Source: Streptomyces hygroscopicus
GTDB lineage: Bacteria > Actinomycetota > Actinomycetes > Streptomycetales > Streptomycetaceae
Length of the DNA: 64,000 nucleotides
Assembly (NCBI GenBank): GCA_002021875.1
Contig: CP018627.1
Coordinates: forward strand, 11,656,001-11,720,000
Direction: 5' to 3'
Below are positions 8,723-17,972 of the stretch, piece after piece (position 1 is the stretch's first letter; every line of letters begins with the position of its first letter). The position numbers and the translations under genes were made by a program. A model generated the notes under the pieces. It did no database searches. It saw only the letters and a program-made list of their open reading frames with translations, and had not been told where the DNA came from.

Positions 8723-10440
8723 AGGGCGGCTCCGGCGGTCACCTCGCGCAGCGTGGCGTCGTCGTCCCAGGCGGAGATCGGCGGGAAGGCGTCCGCGGCG
8801 GTCAGCACGTCGATCACGGTGACGGCGGGGGAGCACAGCCCGTCACGGAGCGCACCGGCAAGATCGTCCGCGGAGTCGACACGGACACCTCGCGCCCCGC
8901 ACGCGGTGGCGATGGCCGCGTGATCGATCGGGGTGATGTCGATGGCGCTGGTGTGTTCGGCGAACTGGTGCAGCTCGGAGTGCTTCTGGTAGCCGAGGAT
9001 CGCGTTGTTGAGCACGATGACCGTGATAGGCAGGTTCATCCGGACGGCCGTCTCCAGCTCGGACCAGCAGTGCGCGAACCCGCCGTCACCGACCACAGCG
9101 ACCACGGGGCTGTCCGGGCTCGCTGCCTTGGCACCGATCGCCATGGGGACTCCCCAGCCCAGCCCGGCCAGGCCGCGAGGAGACAGGAACCGTTGACCGC
9201 CGCGCCGGGCGCGCAGGTAGTTGGACATCCAGATGGAGCTGTAGCTCGCGTCGGCGACGACGATCGTCTCCGGCGTCAGCAGAGCGTCGAGCTCCCGCAT
9301 GATCCTCTCGGGCCGGATCGGTGAGCCGTCCGCCGTCGCCCGGGGCTCGATACGCTCTTCGTGCTTGGCCCGGGCCTGCGCGATCCGACCGATCACCTGG
9401 TCGCGGGCCGCCGTGCGGGTGTCGAGCGGGGTGGACTTCAACTCGTCGACGATCGCGCGCAGGGTGAGCTTGGCGTCGCCGATCAGGCGGAAGGCTTCGT
9501 AGTTGCGGCCCACCTCGACCGGGTCCATGTCGATGTGGACGTATGTCGCCGTGGGCGGGAAGAGACGCCAGGCGTCCGTGGCGTTCTCGTTGGTTCGCGT
9601 ACCCACGAACACGATCAGGTCCGCGTCCTCCATCAGGGGACGGGCGTCGTGAGTGGCCGAGTAGCTCCCCATGGCGTAGCCGATCACACCGACGGACAGC
9701 GGGTCGGTCTCGTCCACCGATCCCTTGCCCATGGGCGTCGTCGCCACCGGCAGCGCCCCGAGGTGCTGCAGCTCGGCCAGCTCGGGCACGGCCCCGGAGA
9801 CGTGGACGCCGCCCCCGGCGACCACGAGCGGCCGTTTGGCCATGGCGAGCAGATCAGCGACGTGTTTGATCGGCTCGGGGCCAGGGAGATACCGGTCCAG
9901 CGGGAAGTGGCCGTAGCCGGCGCGGCGTGACGTCGCTACTGGGACGGGCTCGGCCAGAACGTCTTTGGGGACCAACAGCACGACCGGTCCGGGGCGGCCG
10001 GACGTCGCTTCGGTGACCGCCGCGTCGACGTAGTCATCGACCCTGGCGGGGTCGTCGATCCGGCGGATCGCCTTGGTAGACGCGTCGAAGAGTTTCTCAT
10101 GGTCCAGCTCCTGGAAGGCGTTGCGGTTCCGGGCCGCCTGCGGGACTTCCTGGACGATCGCGATCACGGGCACCGGCGCCTTGAAGGCTTCGGCCAGTGG
10201 CGGCACGAGCAGGGTCGCGGCTGGGCCATTCTGAGCGGCCACGACGCCGATCCTGCCCGACACCCGTGCGTATCCGTCGGCCATCGCGCCGCCCGTGTTT
10301 TCGGTACGGTATACGATCTGCCGGATCGATTCTTCAGGCGCGGCCAGGAAGAACAGCGACGGCAGACTTTGTCCGAACACGTCGCTGACACCGTGGCGCC
10401 GCAATGCCGCCGCCAGCCCTCGCGCGACCGTACTTCCCAT
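8719..10440 (-). CDS. Thiamine-diphosphate-dependent enzyme, acetolactate-synthase/benzoylformate-decarboxylase type
   Basis: 573 residues with the three-domain layout of ThDP enzymes. The cofactor-activating Glu is in YRTENTGGAMADGYAR (about residue 47), the central domain holds RPLVVAGGGVHVSG, and the ThDP motif GDGGFAHCWSELETAVR...NN is at about 440-470. These enzymes decarboxylate 2-oxo acids or ligate the resulting aldehyde to another carbonyl; the substrate cannot be read here. The start ATG 10440 has GGAGGAG 7 nt upstream. The stop overlaps the HemL-like start, so one enzyme may feed the other (inference). Confidence 0.82.
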   Translation of the reverse strand: MGSTVARGLAAALRRHGVSDVFGQSLPSLFFLAAPEESIRQIVYRTENTGGAMADGYARVSGRIGVVAAQNGPAATLLVPPLAEAFKAPVPVIAIVQEVPQAARNRNAFQELDHEKLFDASTKAIRRIDDPARVDDYVDAAVTEATSGRPGPVVLLVPKDVLAEPVPVATSRRAGYGHFPLDRYLPGPEPIKHVADLLAMAKRPLVVAGGGVHVSGAVPELAELQHLGALPVATTPMGKGSVDETDPLSVGVIGYAMGSYSATHDARPLMEDADLIVFVGTRTNENATDAWRLFPPTATYVHIDMDPVEVGRNYEAFRLIGDAKLTLRAIVDELKSTPLDTRTAARDQVIGRIAQARAKHEERIEPRATADGSPIRPERIMRELDALLTPETIVVADASYSSIWMSNYLRARRGGQRFLSPRGLAGLGWGVPMAIGAKAASPDSPVVAVVGDGGFAHCWSELETAVRMNLPITVIVLNNAILGYQKHSELHQFAEHTSAIDITPIDHAAIATACGARGVRVDSADDLAGALRDGLCSPAVTVIDVLTAADAFPPISAWDDDATLREVTAGAAL

Positions 10441-10634
10441 CTGGGATCTCCTCCATCAACGCTGTTCTGCGATTGTTCATGGAGTGGATCACGCGCATTC
10501 TCCAGAGGTCCAATAGATGGAATCGCTCTCGCGATAACCGTTGCTTATCGAGACGTGCGGAGTCGACTCCTTTCGATCTGTGTGGAAAATGGTGAACGCG
10601 GAAATGCAAAGTTGTGCCCGATTGGTGCCGAATG

Positions 10635-11915
10635 TCACGACAGCCAGATGCTGCGAAGGCTGTTCAGTGTGTGGTGGAAGCCGGGAAAGGTCTTTTTCAC
10701 GCATCCGGGATCGTCCAGGGTGATGCCCGGGGTGCGCAGGCCGGTGATGCTGAAGGCCATGGCGATGCGGTGGTCGCCGTGGCAGGCGATGTGTGCCGGG
10801 CGGGGCCGCGCGGGGTGGATCTCGATCCAGTTCCGCCCGACCAGGACCGGGACCCCGAGGGCGCGCAGATTCTCGGCGCAGGCTTCGAGCCGGTCGCATT
10901 CCTTGATCCGGGTGTTGTAGACGTCCTCGATACGGACCGGGCCGTCGGCGAACGGCGCGATGGCGGCCAGCGTGGGCATGGTGTCGGAGATGTCGCGCAT
11001 GTTCACGGTGATGCCGGCCAGTCGTCCGCCGTCAGTACCGGCGACGGTCACGTGGTCCTCGGCCAGCGTGACGTGTGCTCCCATCCGGAAGAGCACCTGG
11101 GCAAAGCGCAGGTCGCCCTGCAGGCTGCCCGAGCCGAGCCCGGGGATGGTGACGCGGCGCCCGGTGAGCGCGGCCGCCGCCAGGAAGTAGCTCGCGGTGG
11201 AGGCGTCCGGCTCGATCGTGTAATCGGTGGCCATATAGGGCTGAGCGGGCACCGTGAAGGTGTCCCCGTCGCGGTGCACACGCACCCCGAAGCGCTCCAT
11301 CATCGCCACGGTGATGTCCACGTACGGCACGGAGACCAGGTCGCTCACGGTGATGGTGAGCCCTTGCTCGGTGAGCGGACCGGCCAGCAGCAGTGCGGTG
11401 AGGAACTGGGAGGACAGTCCGGCGTCCAGAGTGATGTGCCCTCCCCTGATCCCATCGGCATGGACGGTCAACGGGTGATGGCCCTCCCGCTCCCGGTGGA
11501 CGAGGGTGACGCCGAGGTCGCGCAGTGCCCGGGTGAGCGGGCCGAGAGGGCGGCGGCGCATCTGGGCGGACGCGTCGAAGTGGAAGACGCCGTGGCCGGC
11601 GGCGGCCAGCACCGGAAGGAACCGCGCGGTGGTGGCGCCGTCGCGGCAGAAGACCGATGCCTCCTCGGCCGCCGGTCCCCGCACGCGGCCCTCGACCGTC
11701 CACCGGTCCGGCTCGCGCTCCAACCGGTAGCCGAGCGCGGCGAGGCCCTCCGCGAACCCCATCGAGTCATCCGAGACCAGGGGCCTGTGCAGCACCGTGG
11801 TGCCTTGTGCCGCGGACGCCAGGAACAGTGCGCGGGCGGTGACGGACTTCGAGCCCGGGACGCCCTGGAATCGGAAGCGACCCTCGTTCAGGGGCGAGGA
11901 GAGTTCGTCGTTCAT
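10635..11915 (-). CDS. EPSP synthase (3-phosphoshikimate 1-carboxyvinyltransferase) paralogue
   Basis: 426 residues, the normal size. Catalytic and binding residues known from E. coli AroA are all recognisable: GSKS with the following Arg, ATTARF, RPLGPL, SSQF (phosphoshikimate site), the DTMPTLA Asp, RIKECDRL (Lys, Glu, Arg), DHRIAMAF and CVKKTFPGF. It should transfer the enolpyruvyl group of PEP to a hydroxyl. The neighbours are not shikimate genes but a ThDP enzyme, PLP enzymes and a GntR regulator. It may therefore make an enolpyruvyl intermediate of a special pathway, or be a second, perhaps inhibitor-tolerant EPSP synthase. A 195-bp gap separates it from the ThDP gene. Confidence 0.88.
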   Translation of the reverse strand: MNDELSSPLNEGRFRFQGVPGSKSVTARALFLASAAQGTTVLHRPLVSDDSMGFAEGLAALGYRLEREPDRWTVEGRVRGPAAEEASVFCRDGATTARFLPVLAAAGHGVFHFDASAQMRRRPLGPLTRALRDLGVTLVHREREGHHPLTVHADGIRGGHITLDAGLSSQFLTALLLAGPLTEQGLTITVSDLVSVPYVDITVAMMERFGVRVHRDGDTFTVPAQPYMATDYTIEPDASTASYFLAAAALTGRRVTIPGLGSGSLQGDLRFAQVLFRMGAHVTLAEDHVTVAGTDGGRLAGITVNMRDISDTMPTLAAIAPFADGPVRIEDVYNTRIKECDRLEACAENLRALGVPVLVGRNWIEIHPARPRPAHIACHGDHRIAMAFSITGLRTPGITLDDPGCVKKTFPGFHHTLNSLRSIWLS

Positions 11916-12112
11916 GCCTTTGGGCTGGTCCTTCGCGCGGTCGGGGTCGCGCTTGCCGGGGTTGGCCTCGGGAGAGGTTTGCCAGTTCGACTGGGTGTGG
12001 GCAGGAGACTAGCATGATCTGGAATTTCAATCCCGCTGCTCATGGATTAGCTAGATAGTTCATCCTTTGGTGCTCCAGGCGTGGTTCGTGCGCAACGTCG
12101 CCCGGATACGGT

Positions 12113-12358
12113 TCACTTCGCGGGCGGTCCGGCCGCCCGGCGGCGAGCCGCGTCGTCGCGCCGCTGCCGGTTGTGCTCGGCGAACCACGCGCCCCATACC
12201 CTCAGGTCCCAGTGCATGACGCCGTTGATCATGCGCGGGGTCGGGTGGCCGTTCTCCTCGCGATCGCGCCACATCCTGGACAGCGGGTCCCGGGTGTAGC
12301 CGGTGTACTCCATGAGGTCGTGGCGGTTGGCGAACTGGCGGCCGTCGATGGTCTCCAT
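12113..12358 (-). CDS. Small helix-turn-helix protein (81 aa)
   Basis: The product has an AlpA/MerR-like short HTH appearance: GRQFANRHDLMEYTGYTRDP, LSRMWRDREENGHPTPR, then HWDLRVWGAWFAEH and a basic tail. Such proteins bind DNA as accessory regulators or excisionase-like factors. ATG 12358 sits inside the stop codon of the GntR gene (TGATG), so the two are translationally coupled. Target unknown. Confidence 0.65.
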   Translation of the reverse strand: METIDGRQFANRHDLMEYTGYTRDPLSRMWRDREENGHPTPRMINGVMHWDLRVWGAWFAEHNRQRRDDAARRRAAGPPAK

Positions 12359-13014
12359 CAGCTCTGCTCCGTACCGTGGACTGCTCGGCCAGGTGCAGAC
12401 GTTAGGCAAGGGGGACGGGGGAGGGCATGGGTGCGAGCCCCATAAGGAAGGCGGCCCTTGTGTGGAGGGGGAGAGAGAAGCGGCAAGGGCCTAGGGTGCC
12501 GCCCTCCCCGACCGGGCAAGGCGCCGATGCGCAGGTCCCGAGTGCGGCTCTGGTGGGCGATCACGCGGTCGCGGGCCGTGCCCACGTCACGGCGCCGCAC
12601 CGCGTCCAGGATTCCGGCGTGTTCCTCGAGGATCAGGCTGAGGTTGTCGGGGAGGTCGGTGGCCGGGGTGGTGTGCGCGTCGTACACCTTCAGTTGGGCG
12701 TCCAGACGGTCCATCAGTTCGGCGGGGTCCTTCGTGGCCGACGACTCCAGGGCGATACGCGCCTCGCAGATCTCCAGGACCTCCTCCGGCGTGCGCGTGC
12801 GGACGACGCAGCCGCGGGTCGCCCGCTCGACCAGACCGTCCTGTACGAGCCTGATAGCTTCCCGCACGGGGGTGCGCGAGACGTTGTACTGCGTGCTGAG
12901 GGTCGTGAGGATCAGGACGGTTCCGGGTCCTGCCTGCCCGCTGACGATGCTCTGCCGGATACGGGTGTAGTGGCTGCCCACGCGTCCGTCGTCCTGTGAA
13001 GTGGCCACGTCCAC
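12358..13014 (-). CDS. GntR-family regulator (FadR type) with abbreviated effector domain
   Basis: The N-terminal winged helix is typical: YTRIRQSIVSGQAGPGT, LSTQYNVSRTPVREAIRLV, GLVERATRGCVVR. The FCD effector part starts normally (EICEARIALESSA) and ends with EEHAGILDAVRRRDVGTARDRV, but the middle, which normally holds the first metal-ligand helices, is short, so about 50 residues seem to be missing. After RTRDLRIG the chain continues as a Pro/Arg-rich tail with no family resemblance. GTG 13014 was taken; GTG 13008 is also possible. It sits between the two halves of the metabolic cluster and probably controls it. Confidence 0.75.
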   Translation of the reverse strand: MDVATSQDDGRVGSHYTRIRQSIVSGQAGPGTVLILTTLSTQYNVSRTPVREAIRLVQDGLVERATRGCVVRTRTPEEVLEICEARIALESSATKDPAELMDRLDAQLKVYDAHTTPATDLPDNLSLILEEHAGILDAVRRRDVGTARDRVIAHQSRTRDLRIGALPGRGGRHPRPLPLLSPPPHKGRLPYGARTHALPRPPCLTSAPGRAVHGTEQS

Positions 13015-13059
13015 GGGAGTTCCAGCATGTACCGCGATGTCCAGTCGAGGTGGGGTGCG

Positions 13060-13441
13060 GTCGGGTGTGGAGCGGTGGCACGGCCGACGCTCGTACCGGA
13101 CCGGCCGAGGCCGTCCAGGCCGGAGAGCTGCTGCTGTCGTCCTTGGCCTCCTGCTCCCTGAGCAACATCCCGTCCACGCCCAGGAGCGCGCATCCGGCCT
13201 GACCGGCGCGCAGGCCCACGTCGCTTACGAACGGGACCCGCAGGACCCCACCCGGTACGCCTGCATCCGCCTCGACCTGCGCCTGAACGGAGTCACCCAG
13301 GAGGAAGCCGAGCCCCTGGCCGAACTCTTCACCGCTAGCTGCCCCATCTACAACACCCTCCGCCGGGACGGCAACGTCGTGATCGCCGTCCGGGCGGAAT
13401 CCCCCGCGGACCGAGATCACCGGGTACGGGAAGAGGGATGA
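13060..13441 (+). pseudogene. OsmC-family peroxiredoxin-like remnant, frameshifted and N-terminally truncated
   Basis: One plus-strand frame gives GPAEAVQAGELLLSSLASCS, the OsmC segment with the first reactive Cys. About 15 codons later the family continues in a different frame as TGAQAHVAYERDPQDPTRYA...EEAEPLAELFTASCPIYNTL, which contains the second Cys. OsmC proteins reduce organic hydroperoxides with these two cysteines. The frame change lies at about 13160-13185, and the usual N-terminal strands are missing. It is divergent from the GntR gene and convergent with the amidohydrolase. Confidence 0.7.
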
Positions 13442-13513
13442 TCGCCGGCCCCGGTGACTTCGGTGCCGTGAGGCCGGTGGCGCGGTTGTCCCCGAAGGCG
13501 GGCGCGCGGGTTC

Positions 13514-14794
13514 CTACTCTCCCGCGGTGTGACGGCCCGCCCCGGCTTCGAGCCTGCGCCGGATTCGGTCGCGCGCCTCGGCGTCACCGGTATCGAGGGT
13601 CGTGTCACGTATCGGGTGGGGGCGGCCGGCGGCCATGACGAAGCCGGGCTTGTGGAGGCCGGCGATGTCCTGGGTGGGGTCGCCGTCGACGGCGATCAGG
13701 TCGGCGCTCAGACCGGGTGCCAGTCGGCCGGTGACGTCTTTCAGGCCGCAGGCTTCGGCGGCGACGTCGGTCGCGCTGGCGATCACCTGGCGGTGGTTCA
13801 TCCCGGCGTCGAGGTAGACCTCCAGGCAGTCGGCGTAGCGTTCGAAGTGGACGAGCGGGATGCCGGCGTCGGTTCCGGCGACCACGATGGCGTCCAGGGT
13901 GATGAGCTTGCGGAGATTGCCGATGACGGAGTCCCGCTCGTCCCAAGGACACATGTAGTGTTCGGCGGTGCAGGCGGTGTTCATCGCGGGGCTGACGACG
14001 ACGTCCCGTTCGACGATCATGGCGGCGATGCGGGGATCGAATCGGGTGCCGGCCTGCGTGACCCAGCCGCAGTGTTCGATGCAGTCGACACCGGCGAGGA
14101 CGGCCCGCTCGATGCCTTCGACGCCGAGTACGTGCGTGGTCACGGGCAGGCCGTGGGCATGGGCCTCGGTGACGAGGGCGGTGAGTTCGTCGAGGGAGTA
14201 ACGGGTCTGGGACGGGTGGCTGCCGGGTGTCATGAACCCGCCCGTGGTCATGACCTTGATCAGGTCCACCCCTTGTTCGGCGTGCTCGCGCACCCGTGCC
14301 CGTATCTGGTCGACGCCGTCGGCGACGCCGCCCATGGACCAGGCATGGCCGCCTGTCACGGTGATCGGCGCGTTCGCGACCAGCATCCGGGGGGTGGCGT
14401 GGGGGAGTGTGGTGAGCCGATCGCGTATCTCGGTTCCCAGGGTGCCGGGTGCCCCGAGGTCGCGGGCGGTGGTGACGCCGGCGTCGAGCAGCCGCTGTGC
14501 GTTGGCCACCATCGTCCGGCGCAAGGCGTCCTGGTCCGAGGACATCCCCACGAGCAGACCGCTCGAGGTCGGATCCTGGCACAGGTGCACATGGCAGTCG
14601 ATGAGTCCGGGCATCAAGGTGGTGTCCCCGAGGTCGGTGACCGTCTCGGCGGTGCTTGCCCAGGCCGGTGCGGAGCCGCCGGGCCCGGCGTAGGCGATCG
14701 TGTCGCCTTCGACGCACACCACCGCGTCGTGGATCAGCGGTGCGGAGGACTCGGTCAGAAGTCTGGCAGCAGTGAGGGTGGTACGGGTGGTCAC
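13514..14794 (-). CDS. Metal-dependent amidohydrolase (imidazolonepropionase/prolidase-like)
   Basis: 426 residues with an amidohydrolase TIM barrel. Seen: GLIDCHVHLCQD (HxH metal ligands), LIKVMTTGG (bridging Lys), PVTTHVLG and CIEHCGW (His ligands), and VVAGTDAG (catalytic Asp). The C-terminal composite sandwich is marked by GLKDVTGRLAPGLSADLIAVDGDP. Members hydrolyse cyclic amides, N-acyl amino acids or dipeptides. GTG 14794 overlaps the stop of the aminotransferase-like gene (GTGA), so the two are coupled and probably act on the same compound. Confidence 0.85.
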   Translation of the reverse strand: MTTRTTLTAARLLTESSAPLIHDAVVCVEGDTIAYAGPGGSAPAWASTAETVTDLGDTTLMPGLIDCHVHLCQDPTSSGLLVGMSSDQDALRRTMVANAQRLLDAGVTTARDLGAPGTLGTEIRDRLTTLPHATPRMLVANAPITVTGGHAWSMGGVADGVDQIRARVREHAEQGVDLIKVMTTGGFMTPGSHPSQTRYSLDELTALVTEAHAHGLPVTTHVLGVEGIERAVLAGVDCIEHCGWVTQAGTRFDPRIAAMIVERDVVVSPAMNTACTAEHYMCPWDERDSVIGNLRKLITLDAIVVAGTDAGIPLVHFERYADCLEVYLDAGMNHRQVIASATDVAAEACGLKDVTGRLAPGLSADLIAVDGDPTQDIAGLHKPGFVMAAGRPHPIRDTTLDTGDAEARDRIRRRLEAGAGRHTAGE

Positions 14795-15927
14795 GACTGC
14801 CTCCGGTAGTCCTTGATCGCCGCGCACAGGCGGTCGATGTCGTCGCTGGTGTTGTAGTAGTGGAAGGCGACGCGCAGGTTCGATCCGCGCGGTGCGGTGA
14901 CGATCCGGCGGGTGGCCAGGAAGGCCGCCAAGGTGTCCGGGTCGGTGTCGGCCACCGCGACCTGCGGTCCGGGCCGGGCACCGGGGGCCGGCCGGCTCAG
15001 CGTCTCGCCCGCCTCGGTCAGCCGGGCACCGGCTTCGGCAACCAGGTTCTCGACGTGTTCCCACCGGGTGGTCGGGTCGACCTGGTTGAGTGTTTCGATT
15101 CCGGCCCGCGCCGCGTACACCGAGGGGATGGCGAGCGTACCGGATTCGAAGCGGCGGGCCTCCTCGGGGAAATCGAGGCCGGTCGGATCGAAGTCGAACG
15201 GGTTGGGACGTCCGAACCAGCCGGTCATCCGTGGCGGATGCTGGTCCGTGACACCGGACCGGGCGAAGAGCGCGGCGATCCCGGCAAGGCCCAGCATGTA
15301 CTTCAGCGTGCCGAAGACGAGGTAGTCGCAGTCGATCTCGGCCACGTCGATCGGGACCACGCCGGCCGCCTGGTAGGCATCGACCAGCACGCGCGCCCCC
15401 ACCGCACGCGCGTGTTTGGCGATCTCGTTGACCGGCTGGAGGGATCCGTTCGTGTACAAGGCCAGCGGGACCGACACCAGCCGGGTGCTGTCATCGATTT
15501 GGGCGCGGTAGGCCTCCACCACACCCAGCGTGTGCATCGCCTCCTGGCCGACCCACCGAACCTCGCCCGGCCCCGGACGCTGGGCGTGCAGCACCTGACC
15601 GACGCTCGGGAACTCCGCGGCCATCGAGACGATCACACCGCCTCCTGCGAAGTCCACCGCGTTGGCCACCTGGAAGGCGCCGTGCGATGCGGAAGGCACG
15701 AGGGCGACCTCGCTGGTGGACGCGTTGAGGAAGCCTGCCACCGCGGTGCGCAGTCGCTCCACCTCCACCATCCAGTCACCCCACGGCGCGCCCTGATCAC
15801 GCAGCGCGTAGGCCATTTCAGCCAGCGCCGTGGTGACACCGGCGGAGATGGCGCCCTGACTGCACGAGGCCAGGTGCGTGGTGTCGACCATGCTGGGGAA
15901 CTGTGCCCGAAACCGGTCGGGATCCAT
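14791..15927 (-). CDS. Class V aminotransferase / cysteine-desulfurase-like PLP enzyme
   Basis: 378 residues, fold type I PLP enzyme. Seen: the VPSASHGAFQVAN loop, VLVDAYQAAG (cofactor Asp and Gln), and the Schiff-base lysine in GTLKYMLG at residue 209. The C-terminal SNLRVAFHYYNTSDDI is typical of the selenocysteine-lyase/kynureninase-like branch. The reaction could be beta-elimination, transamination or racemisation; no substrate can be assigned. It is the first gene of an operon with the amidohydrolase and is divergent from the transporter genes at 16132. Confidence 0.82.
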   Translation of the reverse strand: MDPDRFRAQFPSMVDTTHLASCSQGAISAGVTTALAEMAYALRDQGAPWGDWMVEVERLRTAVAGFLNASTSEVALVPSASHGAFQVANAVDFAGGGVIVSMAAEFPSVGQVLHAQRPGPGEVRWVGQEAMHTLGVVEAYRAQIDDSTRLVSVPLALYTNGSLQPVNEIAKHARAVGARVLVDAYQAAGVVPIDVAEIDCDYLVFGTLKYMLGLAGIAALFARSGVTDQHPPRMTGWFGRPNPFDFDPTGLDFPEEARRFESGTLAIPSVYAARAGIETLNQVDPTTRWEHVENLVAEAGARLTEAGETLSRPAPGARPGPQVAVADTDPDTLAAFLATRRIVTAPRGSNLRVAFHYYNTSDDIDRLCAAIKDYRRQS

Positions 15928-16024
15928 GAGTCGCCTCCGTGAGCAACGTCTTTACAGATTCAGCCACAGTGAACACGCGTCAGCGTGGCTGCGCAACACC
16001 GGAAAGATATCTGCGTCCGAAGGG

Positions 16025-16053
16025 TTGACGGTGGGGCGTGCGTCACTCACATT
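16025..16053 (+). promoter_or_regulatory. Candidate sigma-70-type promoter for the DUF3311/symporter genes
   Basis: TTGACG at 16025-16030, a 17-nt spacer and CACATT at 16048-16053, about 80 nt upstream of the DUF3311 start in the divergent intergenic region. The -10 element is weak. Confidence 0.35.
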
Positions 16054-16131
16054 GATGCAAATTCATCTCGGCTGAACACGTAGGCGGCGTTCGGTCAAGC
16101 CGAGTCAAGGCCATGTGCTGATCGGAGTAGC

Positions 16132-16374
16132 ATGTCTAGACCACTAACCCCCGTGGCCGGGTCCACCCCCCGGCGCCGCTGGCACTGGCTCCTGCTGGCG
16201 GTCCCGCCCGTGTGGTGCATCGGCGTGATTCCCCTGGTCAACCGCGTCGACTACGTCCTTGGCTCGATCCCGTTCCTGCTGGTGTGGATGACACTCGGTG
16301 TCCTGATCGGATCGGCCGCCCTCGCGGGCGTCTACCTCGTCGACCGCTCCCGCGGCGACGCGGACCGGGTTTAG
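16132..16374 (+). CDS. DUF3311-type small membrane protein
   Basis: 80 residues with two transmembrane helices (HWLLLAVPPVWCIGVIPLVN and a segment from LGSIPFLLVWMTLGVLIG). DUF3311 proteins are short partners encoded just upstream of sodium/solute symporters, as here, where the next start is 9 bp away. It is probably a subunit or assembly factor of the symporter. GGAG lies about 5 nt before ATG 16132. Confidence 0.8.
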   Translation: MSRPLTPVAGSTPRRRWHWLLLAVPPVWCIGVIPLVNRVDYVLGSIPFLLVWMTLGVLIGSAALAGVYLVDRSRGDADRV

Positions 16375-16383
16375 GGGCGGGAC

Positions 16384-17889
16384 ATGGCACTCTTCCTTGC
16401 CTTCGTGATCGCGGTCGGTTCCATCGTGTGGGGAGCCGTGGCAGCCGCCCGCGGCCGGACGATGAACATGCAGGAGTGGTCCGTGGGCGGGCGGCGCTTC
16501 GGCACCCTGCTGTTCTGGTTCCTGCTCGTCGGGGAAACGTTCACCACGTCCGCGCTGCTCGGCGCGTCTCAGGGAGTCTTCAGCAACGGCGCGCCCGGCT
16601 TCTTCGTCCTTGGCACCGTGGTCCTCAATGCCACGGTCGGCTACTGGATGGTCCCCAAGATCTGGCGCGCGGGTAAGCGGCGTGGGCTGGTGACCATGGC
16701 GGACTACTTCACCGCGCGATTCGAGGCGCCGTGGTTCGGTGGCCTGATCGCCGTGTTCGGCATCGTGGTCCTGCTGCTCTACGGCCAACTGCAGCTGACC
16801 GGACTGGGCCTCATCCTGGGCAGCCTGTTCGGTACCGGGGTGCCGACGGTTGCCTACATTGTGGCCGGCGGTGTCCTGGTGGCCGCGTTCGTCCTGGTCG
16901 GAGGCATGCGCAGTGCCGCTTACACGGCGATCGTCAAGGACATTCTCCTGGTCGTGGTCCTGATCGTGATCGCCGTCGGCGCGGCGAAGGCGGCCGGCGT
17001 CCACGGTCTGCCGGGCATCTTCGACGGTGTCAAGGACGCCCACCCCGCGGCGGCCACTCTCCCGGGAATCCTCGGAGACGCCGCGACGAACACCTGGTGG
17101 TGGATGAGCTTCCTGCTGCTCACTCCGCTGGGCGCCTTCGCCCTGCCCCATGTGTTCCAGGTGTCCTACAGCGCCAAGGACGTGACGACGATCCGCCGCA
17201 ACCAGGTGATCCAGCCGTTGTACTCGCTGTTCTACGTCCTGATCGTCGTCATCGCGTTCGCCGCGCTGCTCGCGCTGCCGCACCTGGGCGCCGACCAGGC
17301 CAATCAGTCCCTGCTGCTGTTCGTGCAGGAGAAGTATCCGGACTGGGTCATCGGCGTCCTCGGAGGCGTGGGCATCCTCGTGGCACTCGTGCCCACCGCG
17401 GTGCTCATGCTCGCGGCCAGCAGCCTGCTGAGCAGCAACGTGATCGGCGCGGTATCGCCACGGTGGTCGTCGTCGCTGCCGCTGACCCGGTTCGGTGTGG
17501 TCGTGTTCACCGGCCTGTCGGTGCTCCTGGCCGCCACCAGCAACGACCAGCTGCTCACCGTCATGACCAGCGTATACAGCGCTGTCGGCCAGTTGGCACC
17601 CGCGTTGTTCCTGTCCATGATGTGGCGACGGGTCACCGCACAGGGACTGGCCGCCGGTGCCATCTGCGGCGGGCTGATCGTCGGCGTCCCCGCCCTGGGC
17701 TCCGTCGTGCTCCAGGCCGTGCCCGCTGGCATGGTCGTCGGCCTGCCCGCCCTCGTCATCAACCTCGTGGTGACGGTCGTGGTCACCCTGGCTACCGCGC
17801 CTCCCTCGGACACCGCGATCGACGTCGGGATCGAAGAAGGGACGCCCCCGGACCCGCGAGGAACCAAGGAAGCCAGCCTCGCCGGGTAA
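16384..17889 (+). CDS. Sodium:solute symporter (SSS family)
   Basis: 501 residues with about 13 hydrophobic helices. The SSS features are MNMQEWSVGGRRFG at the end of helix 1, GLVTMADYFTARFE, GGMRSAAYTAIVKD and the FALPHVFQVSY segment. It would import an organic anion, amino acid or sugar with sodium. The divergent amidohydrolase/class V PLP genes suggest that the imported substrate is processed by them. A strong hairpin follows the stop. Confidence 0.88.
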   Translation: MALFLAFVIAVGSIVWGAVAAARGRTMNMQEWSVGGRRFGTLLFWFLLVGETFTTSALLGASQGVFSNGAPGFFVLGTVVLNATVGYWMVPKIWRAGKRRGLVTMADYFTARFEAPWFGGLIAVFGIVVLLLYGQLQLTGLGLILGSLFGTGVPTVAYIVAGGVLVAAFVLVGGMRSAAYTAIVKDILLVVVLIVIAVGAAKAAGVHGLPGIFDGVKDAHPAAATLPGILGDAATNTWWWMSFLLLTPLGAFALPHVFQVSYSAKDVTTIRRNQVIQPLYSLFYVLIVVIAFAALLALPHLGADQANQSLLLFVQEKYPDWVIGVLGGVGILVALVPTAVLMLAASSLLSSNVIGAVSPRWSSSLPLTRFGVVVFTGLSVLLAATSNDQLLTVMTSVYSAVGQLAPALFLSMMWRRVTAQGLAAGAICGGLIVGVPALGSVVLQAVPAGMVVGLPALVINLVVTVVVTLATAPPSDTAIDVGIEEGTPPDPRGTKEASLAG

Positions 17890-17905
17890 CCCGAGGGGTT
17901 CCGGC

Positions 17906-17950
17906 CTCGGCCGCGTGTGCCGGGCGCTCCGCCCGAGGCACGCGGCCGAG
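17906..17950. terminator. Terminator hairpin between symporter and XRE-cupin genes
   Basis: A 12-bp perfect stem (CTCGGCCGCGTG, 17906-17917, with its complement at 17939-17950) begins 17 nt after the symporter stop. It separates the symporter unit from the following regulator. Confidence 0.65.
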
Positions 17951-17960
17951 GGCCGTACTG

Positions 17961-17966
17961 GATAAT
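17961..17966 (+). promoter_or_regulatory. Candidate -10 element for a leaderless mRNA
   Basis: GATAAT (17961-17966) is 7 nt upstream of GTG 17973, which is where transcription would be expected to start. No -35 hexamer is evident. Confidence 0.4.
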
Positions 17967-17972
17967 GATGCC

